DNA from: Yersinia bercovieri ATCC 43970
Lineage (GTDB): Bacteria; Pseudomonadota; Gammaproteobacteria; Enterobacterales; Enterobacteriaceae
Direction of reading: 5' to 3'
Assembly (NCBI RefSeq): GCF_013282745.1
Contig: NZ_CP054044.1
Coordinates: 620,001-684,000, forward strand
DNA length: 64,000 nucleotides
Shown here piece after piece: positions 51,430-60,841 of this stretch. The notes beneath the pieces are model-generated. The model was not told the origin of the DNA. It saw nothing but the letters and a program-made list of their open reading frames with translations, and ran no database searches. Numbering within the stretch: position 1 is the first letter of the stretch; the number at the start of each line of letters is the position of its first letter. Made by a program: the position numbers and the translations under genes.

Positions 51430-51463
51430 AACCGCCAGCAAACTTCTTGGAGCGCTGGCGGTT
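51430..51463 (-). terminator. Terminator of the yddB-pqqL-yddA operon
   Basis: Perfect 10-bp stem AACCGCCAGC / GCTGGCGGTT with a 14-nt loop just past the yddA stop; minus-strand reading continues TTCTCTTCC. Confidence 0.65.
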
Positions 51464-51471
51464 AATTTCCC

Positions 51472-53163
51472 TTAATTCACGGCGGAGATTGCAGCAGTAG
51501 GTAGCCTGAATTGACTTAAGTCGTGTTGATACTCAAAAAGGTCAGCCAATCCATGCTGATGGGTGATAGCCACCAGAGTACATTGTGGTAGCTGCTTTTT
51601 AAGCAGCAATAGCAACTCTCTGGCTGTTGCGGTATCTAAATTGCTGGTTGCTTCATCGAGATAGAGCGTATCCGGCTGGTTAATCAGCGCTCGGGCAAAA
51701 GCCAAACGCTGGCGCTCGCCACCGGAGAATATGCGATCCCAATTAAGCCGCGCATCAAGCCGATCTTGCCAGCCCGACAGCCCCACTTTATGCAGTATTT
51801 CGCGCAGATATTCAGGTTCTGCGGTGCTTGCCAGCGGGTAGCACAGTAACTCAGCCAATGTGCCCTGCCCCAGATAGCTCTGCTGCGGCAACAGCAGATT
51901 TCGCCCTTGCGGCATTACCCAACCACCTGAATAGTAAGGCCATAATCCACTTAATGTGCGCAACAGGGTCGATTTACCCAAGCCGCTCTCTCCGGAGAGC
52001 CGATGCCAACTGCCGTGAGCACAATGCAGTTTGATATCGTGCAGCAAAGCCATGCCTTGTGGGGTCGACAGCGATAAATTCTGAGTGACTAATTCGTCTC
52101 CCGCTGTGGCTAACGGCTGTTTACGCTGTTCATCCAAAATCGCCTGCTTAAATTGGCTTAAGCGCTCCAGTGTTGCCGACCAGGTGACCAGCAAGTGATA
52201 TGCCCGCACAAACCAGCTTAACGCGCTGTAAACCTGACTAAAGGCGCTGCGAATTTGCATCAAGCCCCCCAGCGTCACGGTTTTGTTCAAGAAAGCAGGC
52301 AGGGCCGCGAAAATAGGGACAATCATACTGATACGCCCATAACCCACAGTGAAGAAACCCAAATTTCGTTCGCTATTCATCATGGCGCGCCAGTTGCTCA
52401 CGATCGCCGAGAAATTACGTTTTAAATGATGTTTTTCCTGATTTTCGCCGCCATAGAGTGCAATTTGCTCGGCGTTATCGTGTTTACGTAGCAATGAGGC
52501 GCGGAAATCGGCCTCGGCTTTCTGCTTCTGGTAGTTTAAGCCATGCAGTTTTTTACCAATCCAATGGGTAATCAAGCTGCCCAGCAAGGTGTAAATGACC
52601 GCTACCCACACCAAATAGCCATATAGGGTGATGTTTTTGCCCCACAGGGTAAATTGCTGCACTCCAGAGAGATTCCACAAAATGATGACAAATGAGGACA
52701 ATTGAGCAAAATTGATAATAAATGAGGTAAACAGCTCAAGGGTTTTGGTGACAAACAGGTCAATGTCTTCGGCGATACGTTGGTCTGGGTTGTCCATCTG
52801 GCCATTGAGCGATAAACGATAAAATGCTCTTTTGGCAAACCAGCTGTCGATCAGTTGTTCGGTGAGCGCCCCTCGCCACTGAATGGTCAACAACTTGATG
52901 AGCCAATCCTGATAGACATAAATGCCAATATAAATAGCAATATAGAGACTGTACTCTTTGACCAAACCATAGAGTTTCGCGCTATCAAATGCCCCCAGCG
53001 CATCATAGAAAGATTTGCTCCAGTCATTAATCCGAATATTCAGATAAACCACACCAAAGCCGATCGCCAATATTGACGCCAATAGTAGCCACGCCTGCCA
53101 GTTCTGGCGTTTCCACCAGAATGGGCGACTTAAATCGAGCAGCATCGCAAACAGCTTTTTCAC
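51472..53163 (-). CDS. yddA: YddA-type ABC transporter (fused membrane and ATPase domains)
   Basis: 563 residues (E. coli YddA 561). The N-terminal membrane half is of the SbmA/BacA-like type (NIRINDWSKSFYDALGAFDSAKL, about residues 40-65; NPDQRIAEDIDLF near 125). The C-terminal ATPase has SGESGLGKSTLLRTLSGLW (Walker A), FSGGERQRLAFARAL (signature) and TLYLDEATSNLD (Walker B). Starts at GTG overlapping the pqqL stop by 4 bp. In the operon it could move peptide or ligand fragments across the inner membrane; direction and substrate are not established. Confidence 0.9.
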   Translation of the reverse strand: MKKLFAMLLDLSRPFWWKRQNWQAWLLLASILAIGFGVVYLNIRINDWSKSFYDALGAFDSAKLYGLVKEYSLYIAIYIGIYVYQDWLIKLLTIQWRGALTEQLIDSWFAKRAFYRLSLNGQMDNPDQRIAEDIDLFVTKTLELFTSFIINFAQLSSFVIILWNLSGVQQFTLWGKNITLYGYLVWVAVIYTLLGSLITHWIGKKLHGLNYQKQKAEADFRASLLRKHDNAEQIALYGGENQEKHHLKRNFSAIVSNWRAMMNSERNLGFFTVGYGRISMIVPIFAALPAFLNKTVTLGGLMQIRSAFSQVYSALSWFVRAYHLLVTWSATLERLSQFKQAILDEQRKQPLATAGDELVTQNLSLSTPQGMALLHDIKLHCAHGSWHRLSGESGLGKSTLLRTLSGLWPYYSGGWVMPQGRNLLLPQQSYLGQGTLAELLCYPLASTAEPEYLREILHKVGLSGWQDRLDARLNWDRIFSGGERQRLAFARALINQPDTLYLDEATSNLDTATARELLLLLKKQLPQCTLVAITHQHGLADLFEYQHDLSQFRLPTAAISAVN

Positions 53164-55982
53164 GGCTGTTGCTCCTGCGGAACTGTCGAACTACCTTGTG
53201 GCTTAGCAGGTTTTTCCTGTGGTTGAATAATGGATATCACACTGTTTTGCCGATTATATAACTGGCCCGCCGCCGTGCGCACCCCCGCCAAGGTGATGGT
53301 ATCCGCTAGCGACTTAACCTCACTCAGATAGCGAGGATCACCATAATTCTCGTCACTCAGGATCAACAGCCGTAATTGGGTCGTCGGATCACTGAGGCGA
53401 GGGGCTTGGCTACGTTTGAAGTTAGCGATCCCCTCGTTGACATCTTGCTCGGTAATCAACGTCGGCAATTGGGCAAAGACTCTCTCGGCCTGCTGCAATA
53501 GCGCCTCAATTCGAGCCGGTTCGCTGCCAAAACTCATTGTGGTGTCGATGCGATTGGTTTTATCCGCTAATGTGCTGTCAATTTTCATGCGGTAAATACC
53601 CAGTGAATCATCCCGTAAAGCTGTTTTGAGGTATTTACGCGCCAGGTCTTGGGCGATAGCCACTTGAACCGCCTGCTGCGGCGTCCATTTCAGCGGGGTG
53701 AAACTCCAGACATTTAAATCTGAGCGCGGCTCGATATTCCACTGATTACGGGTTTCACGATGGCCCGTTAGTGGGGAGTGGGTGGCTGCGGCGGCCAGCG
53801 GTTTTCGGGGGATCCCCGCCAGATAGCGCTCGGTTTTTTCTTGTAGTTGCGGAGCATCTACATCCGTCAGCAGATAGAACGTGGCGGGCGCAGCGGCACT
53901 TCGTTGCCACTGTGATAACAAGTCTTCCTGGCTAACCGCAGATAACTGCGCATGAGTTGGGCGGGTAAAGATCTCTTGGCCAAACCGCAACTGAGTTACC
54001 AATTGCTCCTTATTCGCGCTAACAGAATCAGCGCTACTTGCCGTCATCCGTAATAGCGAATTTAGACTCTCTTTCATCACTTCTGATGCTATTTGCGGCT
54101 GCTGATGGAGGCTGTTATATAAGCCCAGCAAATCATCCAGCTTTGATGCATCAGCCTGGCCGCTTATCTGCAACTCAGTTGCATTTTGGTTGAAGCTCAG
54201 TGAGACGCCTTGCTGCTTTCTCCATGCGGCAAATTGTTCTCCACTCCAGCCTTGAGGGCCACTTTGTTGTACCAACTGCGAGGCTAACTGGGCCTGCCAC
54301 GGATTAAGATCTGGGGACATAAATCCGGCACCACTGACGGCAGTAAACCAGACTTTTTTATCCGCTTGCGGTGAGCGTAACCAGACCACGCGGTCACCAT
54401 TGCTGAGCGACCAAACAGTAACCTGTTGCTGCGGATAATTCTGTTTACGCACTACCGTCCCTGTGGTTTTGACCACGGGTAAAACCGGCGCGGCGACAGT
54501 TTTTGGTTTAGCTTGTGGCGGCGCAATGGTTCTGTTTTGGAGATGCTGCTCGGCACGCAAAATCGCCCCCGGAGTTGGCAGGGCAAAAGGGGCGTTACCC
54601 GGCACGGTGAATTGTACTAAGCGGTCTGGCGTGGATAACCAAAGCTGAATGCGAGCATTCACTTTATCGGCATCAATATGGCTCAGCGCCATAGTGGCCC
54701 ATTGGTTGATCTGCTTCTGGCTGGTCATTGGCTTGTCTTGCACCAGCGTATCACTGACCTTCTGCACCCAGGCGGCAAAATCGCGGCTCTCTTCGCGATC
54801 ATTGCTTTTCGCCAGTGTCTCCAGCAGCTCTTGCTTGATGTCGTTGATATCGTCAGCGGCAATCGGGTAGCGTTGTAAGCGCTGGATCTCAGTCTGAATC
54901 TGCGTCAACCCGCGGCGATGCCCCTCTGGTGTCACTTGCGCGAAAATACCCAGCGCTGACGTGGTTCTGCCAATATTGGATTTCCGAATAACCATCGAGC
55001 TGACCGCAGGCGGAAGCTGCTGCTGTTGACGGCGCAGTTGGCGGGTAAGTGCGGTGAGTGCGATTTGATCCACTAAACGCGCATAAATACCGTTATAGCC
55101 CGCCACCCGACTGGCAGATTCATCTAAGCGATAGACCCAAGAGACCTGACTGCCACCACTTTCACTATCTTGCAGGCGAACCACCCGCAGTTGCGGGGAT
55201 AGCGTCGGCTCATAATAGTGACGCTCAGGGAGTTGGGTGCTAATCAAAGGCGCAAAATAGTGGATAATCTGTTGCGTGACTTTTTCCCCATCAATATCGC
55301 CGGTAATAATCAAATGCATATTACCCGGTACATACCAGCGCTGATAAAAGGCTTTTAACTCTGTGGCGGGTAGTGTTCTGATATTTTTTTCATCACCAAT
55401 GACTGGCCGTTCGGGATAGCGAGAAGCAAAACGGACTGCCTGAACCCGCTGCTGATTCATACGTTCAGCCACCCCGAGTTTACTGCGCCACTCTTCGTAA
55501 ACTATTTGCCGTTCGCGATCCAACTCCGGCTGCGTAATATTGCTATCACCTGCCATCTGGCTTAATACCGCCAGTGCTTCAGGTAATTGCTTACTGCCTT
55601 TAGGGGGGCTGAATAAATAGGAGGTGCGCTCATAATTGGTCATTGCATTATAGTGCTGCGCCCGCACCCAGCCCTGTTGATGCAAATATTCAGAGACCCC
55701 TTGCGGGTAATTTTTGCTACTGTGAAACACCATATGTTCCACCATATGGGCAACGCCGCTCTGTTGCTCCTCTTCATCCAGAGAGCCGGCACCGACCACC
55801 AGACGGATATCCACCCGCCCTTTTTGCCCCGCCAGTGGAACCAGCGAATAGCGCAGGCCATTCTCCAATTGCCCTTCGATTATCTCAGGTGCCGGGCTGC
55901 TAATTTCCTGTGCGCTGGCAACAGGAACCCCAGTCAGCAGCAATAGAATACCCGCTGACCAATAGCGCAATATGCGTGTCAT
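53160..55982 (-). CDS. pqqL: PqqL-type periplasmic M16 zinc protease
   Basis: 940 residues (E. coli PqqL 931), signal peptide ending VASAQ. Inverted zinc motif HMVEH at residues 79-83 with a downstream ligand Glu in RERQIVYEEWRSKLG; two M16 tandem halves. The relative FusC of Pectobacterium cuts imported plant ferredoxin to free iron, and PqqL/YddB pairs have been grouped with it as protease-associated import systems. It sits between the TonB receptor and the ABC protein in one operon, as expected for that role. The old name (PQQ synthesis) is misleading; no pqq genes are here. Confidence 0.93.
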   Translation of the reverse strand: MTRILRYWSAGILLLLTGVPVASAQEISSPAPEIIEGQLENGLRYSLVPLAGQKGRVDIRLVVGAGSLDEEEQQSGVAHMVEHMVFHSSKNYPQGVSEYLHQQGWVRAQHYNAMTNYERTSYLFSPPKGSKQLPEALAVLSQMAGDSNITQPELDRERQIVYEEWRSKLGVAERMNQQRVQAVRFASRYPERPVIGDEKNIRTLPATELKAFYQRWYVPGNMHLIITGDIDGEKVTQQIIHYFAPLISTQLPERHYYEPTLSPQLRVVRLQDSESGGSQVSWVYRLDESASRVAGYNGIYARLVDQIALTALTRQLRRQQQQLPPAVSSMVIRKSNIGRTTSALGIFAQVTPEGHRRGLTQIQTEIQRLQRYPIAADDINDIKQELLETLAKSNDREESRDFAAWVQKVSDTLVQDKPMTSQKQINQWATMALSHIDADKVNARIQLWLSTPDRLVQFTVPGNAPFALPTPGAILRAEQHLQNRTIAPPQAKPKTVAAPVLPVVKTTGTVVRKQNYPQQQVTVWSLSNGDRVVWLRSPQADKKVWFTAVSGAGFMSPDLNPWQAQLASQLVQQSGPQGWSGEQFAAWRKQQGVSLSFNQNATELQISGQADASKLDDLLGLYNSLHQQPQIASEVMKESLNSLLRMTASSADSVSANKEQLVTQLRFGQEIFTRPTHAQLSAVSQEDLLSQWQRSAAAPATFYLLTDVDAPQLQEKTERYLAGIPRKPLAAAATHSPLTGHRETRNQWNIEPRSDLNVWSFTPLKWTPQQAVQVAIAQDLARKYLKTALRDDSLGIYRMKIDSTLADKTNRIDTTMSFGSEPARIEALLQQAERVFAQLPTLITEQDVNEGIANFKRSQAPRLSDPTTQLRLLILSDENYGDPRYLSEVKSLADTITLAGVRTAAGQLYNRQNSVISIIQPQEKPAKPQGSSTVPQEQQP

Positions 55983-56011
55983 AACTATCCTTATTCTTTA
56001 TTTAAAATTGC

Positions 56012-58810
56012 TTACCAGCTATATGCCACATCCAGCCAATATTGACGGCCCATCTGATAATTCGATTCCGTTTTATTGACGTGATTAAGTACGTTGAATA
56101 TATCCAAACCCACCTTAATATTTTGTTTGCCTAATGGTTGGGTATAAGAAACGCGCCAATCCAGATTAATATTTGGGCTGAATTGCTCTTCTTCATAAAC
56201 ATCCATGGTGCCGCTATAACCCTGACAGCGCACATCGACGTTACATGAAACTGTCTCTTTGGTGGTGATAGAGCGATAACCGGCGATATAACTCAGCCGC
56301 TGTGTCCAGTCCAAACGCCATGCCGGAATTTCTGTATTTAATTCAGCAAACGCCGACCATGGGCGATTAAAGTTATCTGCGGGTTTCTCTATTTGTCGGA
56401 TAACACTGCCCCGATAGATAATCAGTTGGTCAGGATCGGCCTCATCGTCATAAGTCCCATTCGAGCTATAGCTACGTTGAATGTTGGCACCCAAATTCCA
56501 GGATAAAACCAGCGAGTGCCAGTCAATTGGGGCAACAGGGGCAACCGTCAAACTGTAAGTATCTGCTCTGCTCTCCCCGTCATTGGTCATGACATAGGTT
56601 TTGGTGCCCTCAATTTTTTCTGCGGCAAATTGATCTTTACCCTGACGATGAACCCATTTGGCCGTCCAAATCGTCTCGCCAATACGTTGTTGCAAACCGA
56701 AGTTCAGCTCATCGCTGTACGGCGTGTTCAACTGGCTGTAGTTATAGTTGGTGGTTGACTGAGCTTTGCTGTAAACCCACGGCCCCGGAGTGGTAAGCGG
56801 GGTTTTCCCTTTCGCGCAAGTTCCCGTGGACGACAGATGTCCGGCACGGCACTCGGTATAAACCGCCTTACGGGATTCGCGCAATTTATAGGCCAGAATA
56901 TTGCCCGCATAGTAGCGGTTAGCCCCAGCAAACACCTCGGTGTGGTGATCATTCCACACATCATAAGCAAGGTTAAATCGTGGTGAGACATTGAGATTTT
57001 TCATGTAATCGTCATAGTCCACACGCACGCCGGGCATCATGGTCAGGAGGGAAAATTTCGCCGTATCCTGCAAATAGATCCCGTAAGTGCTGGCGTTAAC
57101 GTCCGTTTTTCCGGCGCTATACACAGATCGCATATAGAAATATTGGTCGCCATCCAGACAGCCGATATCCCCGTTACAGACCACATTAGGCGCGGCAATC
57201 TGCCCGGTAAAACCGTAGCTGCTGGTTGGCCGGTTATAGCTTGCCGTTGAAAATTCGGCGGTATAACCCACATCAATTTTGTGGTTCACAGGGCCGGTGT
57301 AGAAGCTATTGAACGCCATCTCCTGCTGTAAAATCTGGCTTCTCTGCTGTGTCTCTACCCTGCCATAGCCACCAAAACCGGACAAGCCGGCGGAGCTACG
57401 CCAATCAAAGTGGGGGCTGGATATCCAGGCAAAATAGTTCTGCTCTTGGTTAGTGATGGTGTTTTCATTTTGCCGATAGGCCAGCTTAGTATTAAGCGAA
57501 CCTAATTTATTCTGATTTGCCCAATCAAAATTAGCGCTATAACCGCCCCCCTCATTGGTATATTGGCCATTCATGGTATTGGCGCGCACGAAGGTCGAAC
57601 TGTGCGGTGAATACATTAATGTCAGGTTAAATTTATTATTTTCGTCACTGTCCCAAGAGCCACGTAATAAGTAGGTTTCGCTCAGCCGTGACTGGTCCTC
57701 CCACTTTTGCATGTAGCTGTGCCAATAGGGGATGGCCGACTCTTTGCGATTATAGGAAAAGGTAAAACCCGCGCGGTCATTCAGCGGTTGATTGACCGTG
57801 ATGCTGTAAAAATCTTTGGTAAATTTGGGCTGAGCATCCAGTGAGGAGGCTTTATTAAAACTGACCTGTTTCTTATCTTCGATATGGTATTTCGCCCAGC
57901 TAGAGCGAGTGGTGCGATAAGAGATATTGCCGCTAGATTCAGTAAATGACGGGCGTTTTAGTGTGGCATCCACCACACCACCGGTAAATTGCCCATATTT
58001 GGCGGAGATATTGCTGTCATAGACGGAGACCGACTCCAGCAAACTGGTATCAATCCAAAAGGCTTCCGGATGACCCGCAGGAAAGTCTGCCCCTGAATTG
58101 CCATTCGGTGCTTTCTCAATATCAGCAACATTGTCGCCGGGATTTAAGCGGTCATTATTGGATAAACCATCAACAATAAAATTGTTGTTATAGAACTTTT
58201 CCCCGTGGAAAGAGACCGCCTCAGGGGCCAGCTCTCCCGGCGTCGTGCTGTTGCGCGACGTTTCAGAAAACTGCACATTGGGATTGGTGCGCAATAGCTC
58301 GGTAATATTGCCGTTGCCGGTAGGCTGTTTGGCAATATCTGTCTCCGTCATCTGCTGACTACCAATTTGCAACTGCCCCGCCGCACGTCCTCGCACGGTA
58401 ATCACATCCCCGGTACTTTGTGCATTTTCGGTGGCAGTGGGGAGTGTTTTGCGGTAAGAATCAGCGGTCTCACCCGCTGAAGTTGCCAGTGGCCGCAAAA
58501 TATAGCTACGGCCATCGACCGATAACTCCGCATACAGCCCGCTGCCTTTTAGCAGTAATTCCAGCGCCTGAGGGGTGCTGTAATTGCCACTGATGGCTGC
58601 TGCCTGTTTACCCGTCAATAAGCGGCTATCGACGCCAAAGGTGATGCCGGTCTGTTTGGAAAACTGCGTCAATGCACTCTCTAATGGCTGTGCAGAGATA
58701 GTGATAACCTGGGTGCTGCCGCCGCTCCCTGAAGCTGCGATAGCCAGCGCTGAAGTACCGCCAGACAGAATGACTGTCAGCAATGTATTCAGCAGAATTT
58801 TCCTGCGCAT
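56012..58810 (-). CDS. yddB: TonB-dependent receptor of the YddB type with N-terminal STN signalling domain
   Basis: 932 residues; E. coli YddB is about 790. Signal peptide to ALAIA; STN domain at about residues 34-108 (VITISAQPLESALTQFSKQTG ... GNYSTPQALELLLKGSGL); TonB box DVITVRG about 135-141; plug (LLRTNPNVQFSET, SFHGEKFYNNNFIVDGLSNND); barrel ending in aromatic YWLDVAYSW. The STN domain is the extra length and marks a transducer that signals ligand binding to a FecR-type anti-sigma, which is encoded directly upstream. A near-consensus Fur box precedes the gene. Likely imports an iron-containing protein or a peptide-like siderophore. Confidence 0.9.
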   Translation of the reverse strand: MRRKILLNTLLTVILSGGTSALAIAASGSGGSTQVITISAQPLESALTQFSKQTGITFGVDSRLLTGKQAAAISGNYSTPQALELLLKGSGLYAELSVDGRSYILRPLATSAGETADSYRKTLPTATENAQSTGDVITVRGRAAGQLQIGSQQMTETDIAKQPTGNGNITELLRTNPNVQFSETSRNSTTPGELAPEAVSFHGEKFYNNNFIVDGLSNNDRLNPGDNVADIEKAPNGNSGADFPAGHPEAFWIDTSLLESVSVYDSNISAKYGQFTGGVVDATLKRPSFTESSGNISYRTTRSSWAKYHIEDKKQVSFNKASSLDAQPKFTKDFYSITVNQPLNDRAGFTFSYNRKESAIPYWHSYMQKWEDQSRLSETYLLRGSWDSDENNKFNLTLMYSPHSSTFVRANTMNGQYTNEGGGYSANFDWANQNKLGSLNTKLAYRQNENTITNQEQNYFAWISSPHFDWRSSAGLSGFGGYGRVETQQRSQILQQEMAFNSFYTGPVNHKIDVGYTAEFSTASYNRPTSSYGFTGQIAAPNVVCNGDIGCLDGDQYFYMRSVYSAGKTDVNASTYGIYLQDTAKFSLLTMMPGVRVDYDDYMKNLNVSPRFNLAYDVWNDHHTEVFAGANRYYAGNILAYKLRESRKAVYTECRAGHLSSTGTCAKGKTPLTTPGPWVYSKAQSTTNYNYSQLNTPYSDELNFGLQQRIGETIWTAKWVHRQGKDQFAAEKIEGTKTYVMTNDGESRADTYSLTVAPVAPIDWHSLVLSWNLGANIQRSYSSNGTYDDEADPDQLIIYRGSVIRQIEKPADNFNRPWSAFAELNTEIPAWRLDWTQRLSYIAGYRSITTKETVSCNVDVRCQGYSGTMDVYEEEQFSPNINLDWRVSYTQPLGKQNIKVGLDIFNVLNHVNKTESNYQMGRQYWLDVAYSW

Positions 58811-58880
58811 ACTTTTACCCTGAAATAATATTTTTATGTTTTCAGGATCAAAGACGCATCAGAGATAAAAATGGGCAGTT

Positions 58881-58899
58881 GATAATGAAATTAATTATC
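58881..58899. promoter_or_regulatory. Fur box upstream of the yddB operon
   Basis: GATAATGAAATTAATTATC matches the 19-bp Fur consensus at 16 positions. It lies 70 bp before the receptor start, in the 131-bp gap after fecR, so the receptor operon has its own iron-controlled promoter. Confidence 0.75.
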
Positions 58900-58941
58900 A
58901 TTTTTGTTCAAAAAAGAGTTAACCAATTGAATAGTGATGAT

Positions 58942-59889
58942 TTATTTTTTTGATAGCCACACCAGACCGGGCAGCGCTGTATTCACATTTAGCGGCAGTG
59001 ATTGTCTGAGCAGGCTAAGCGCCTGATCACTGTCGGTTGCAGGTAGTACACCTGTGAAGCGCAATTCGCTTAATGCGCGCCGGCTACGGGGATCGATATA
59101 CATCAGGCCGGCGCGATAGCGGGTCAATTGTTCAATCACCTGTTCAAGTGGCGCATCCTCAAAAATCAGCTGGTTTTGCAGCCAACTGTCGGCGTTGCGG
59201 TTATTGGATACCGGGCCGGTAAATGCGTGCTTATTGAGACTCACCTGCTGCCCTGCCACCAATGTCACCTTGGCCTGTAGGTTGCCATTCGCCCTGACCT
59301 CGACGACGGACTCAACCACACTGACTTTGGTCTCCTGCTGCTGCTGTTCTACCGTATAACGTGTACCCAGTGCTCGCGCCTGCGCATCACGACTACTGAC
59401 CACAAAGGGCCGCTTAGCCTGATCTTTTGCCACAATGGCATACACCTCGCCCTGTTGCAGGGTGATTAGGCGCTGCCCCGATGAGTAGTGAATGTTCACA
59501 GCCGAGTTGCTGTTCAGAATGATCTCACTGCCATCATCCAGCGGGATATGTTTGATTTCGCCAACAGCGGTGCGTTGATCCGCCAACCAGTAGCCGTATG
59601 GCAGTTGGCTAAGCAGCAACCCACTGACCATTAGCGCCAGCCAAATCGACACCCGCAGACCCGGTCGGCGGCGCACTGGCTCATGTTGGCCGCTGTGCCA
59701 TAACCCACTCATTTGCTGATAAATTTTTTCATGTTGCTCATTCTGCTGACACCAGTTGTACCAGGCATCCAACAGCTTGCTATGCTCCGGGCTGCCGGGC
59801 GTCGCCTCAGAGAAGTCCAACAGCCATTGCGCCGCATCTTGCTGAATTTGAGCAACCCCACCATCAGGGCTATGGGGGTTTTTATTCAT
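58942..59889 (-). CDS. FecR-type anti-sigma factor / signal transducer
   Basis: Inner-membrane regulator that holds its sigma factor until the receptor's STN domain signals. 315 residues. Cytoplasmic N-terminal part with the family's WLLDF and WYNWCQQNEQH tryptophans, one membrane helix near residues 80-100 (VSIWLALMVSGLLLSQL), then the periplasmic FecR domain (GEIKHIPLDDGSEIILNSNSAV) and a C-terminal STN-like part (APLEQVIEQLTRYRAGLMYID). Overlaps fecI by 8 bp. Confidence 0.93.
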   Translation of the reverse strand: MNKNPHSPDGGVAQIQQDAAQWLLDFSEATPGSPEHSKLLDAWYNWCQQNEQHEKIYQQMSGLWHSGQHEPVRRRPGLRVSIWLALMVSGLLLSQLPYGYWLADQRTAVGEIKHIPLDDGSEIILNSNSAVNIHYSSGQRLITLQQGEVYAIVAKDQAKRPFVVSSRDAQARALGTRYTVEQQQQETKVSVVESVVEVRANGNLQAKVTLVAGQQVSLNKHAFTGPVSNNRNADSWLQNQLIFEDAPLEQVIEQLTRYRAGLMYIDPRSRRALSELRFTGVLPATDSDQALSLLRQSLPLNVNTALPGLVWLSKK

Positions 59890-60400
59890 GATTTTCCTGA
59901 CAAAAAATGCGGCTATGGCAATGAATAAGTGCCTTGGCGAGATACTGTTTTACACTACTTTCGCTGACCCCCAGTATCTGGGCAATTTCGCTGTAGCTGT
60001 ACCCTTCAACACGAGCCATTAAGAAGGCACGGCAGACGTGATCTTCCAGCTCGCTTGCCAGGATCTGCACCGCCTGCGCCACCAGCTGACTGACCGCCGC
60101 CCGCTCTTCTGCCGATTGCTCATGTACATCTTCCGCCATCTGGGCCAGCGCCACTAAGGCATCCTGCTCCAGCTTGCGCTTACGGAATTGATCGATCATC
60201 ACATGATTAGCCGTCACCATCAGATAAGCTCTGGGCTGGCGGATCACACTGGGATCAGCCATGGTCAGCAATTTGATAAAGGTGTCATGGGTCAGATCGG
60301 CGGCACTATGGTGACAACCCACTTTTTTACGCAGCCATCCACGCAACCAGCCCTGATGAGCCAGATAGAAGTTACTCCAGAATGTGGTCATATGAGTCAT
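59882..60400 (-). CDS. FecI-type ECF sigma factor (iron starvation)
   Basis: 172 residues. Region 2 (LTHDTFIKLLTMADPSVIRQPRAYL, ANHVMIDQFRKRKLEQD) and region 4 (FLMARVEGYSYSEIAQILGVSESSVKQYLAKAL) are clear. Member of the FecI group, which is released by FecR and recruits RNA polymerase to the cognate receptor gene, here the yddB-type operon. ATG 60400 or ATG 60391; neither has a strong ribosome site. A palindromic Fur box lies 56 bp upstream. Confidence 0.94.
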   Translation of the reverse strand: MTHMTTFWSNFYLAHQGWLRGWLRKKVGCHHSAADLTHDTFIKLLTMADPSVIRQPRAYLMVTANHVMIDQFRKRKLEQDALVALAQMAEDVHEQSAEERAAVSQLVAQAVQILASELEDHVCRAFLMARVEGYSYSEIAQILGVSESSVKQYLAKALIHCHSRIFCQENHE

Positions 60401-60455
60401 GGAGGTCAGCGCATAAAAAATCGGTGGAAGGGAACTTTAGCCAACAAAGCTTAAC

Positions 60456-60468
60456 GATAATCATTATC
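60456..60468. promoter_or_regulatory. Fur box upstream of the fecIR pair
   Basis: GATAATCATTATC is a perfect 13-bp palindrome that equals the right-hand 13 bases of the Fur consensus, 56 bp upstream of the sigma factor gene. It lies in the fecI/fepB divergent region and might act on both. Confidence 0.8.
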
Positions 60469-60841
60469 GTCTAAATGATTTGGCTGGTGCAATAGTTTTC
60501 GCTATGAGTGAATTAAACCAATAATCCGAGTGAATTAAATTGAAATGATTAGTATGAAAACTAAAACCAGCCTATCGAGCTACCTTGAGTGAAATTAACC
60601 GATGAATACCGCTCAATCACATATTGGCTATAGGGACATAAAAAGCAATTTCCGTGCTTAACACACCAATATCCTGCTTAAAGTACAACTATTCGCCCGA
60701 TCAACCATGCTATCGAACGCCTCTCTGGCAGCTCTTTTTTGTCTCCTCGTCACAAATAATAATCGAAATAATAATTACTACCATTCATTTTATGGCGTGA
60801 TAAATTACGGCCCAGCATCGTCAAATAGAGAGAGAAACGCC
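60469..60841. other. Intergenic region upstream of fepB
   Basis: About 370 bp without a supported gene. An AT-rich stretch (about 60750-60790, with repeated AATAAT) loosely resembles overlapping Fur half-sites. An open frame from ATG 60707 runs into fepB but its first 45 residues are not signal-peptide-like. Confidence 0.4.

Noticed and set aside
53160..55982. Role in PQQ cofactor biosynthesis
   Set aside because: The name pqqL is historical; no pqqA-E genes are present and the operon context points to TonB-dependent import.
60707..60841. ATG 60707 as the fepB start
   Set aside because: Adds 45 residues of polar, Asn-rich sequence ahead of a normal lipoprotein signal peptide; no ribosome site.
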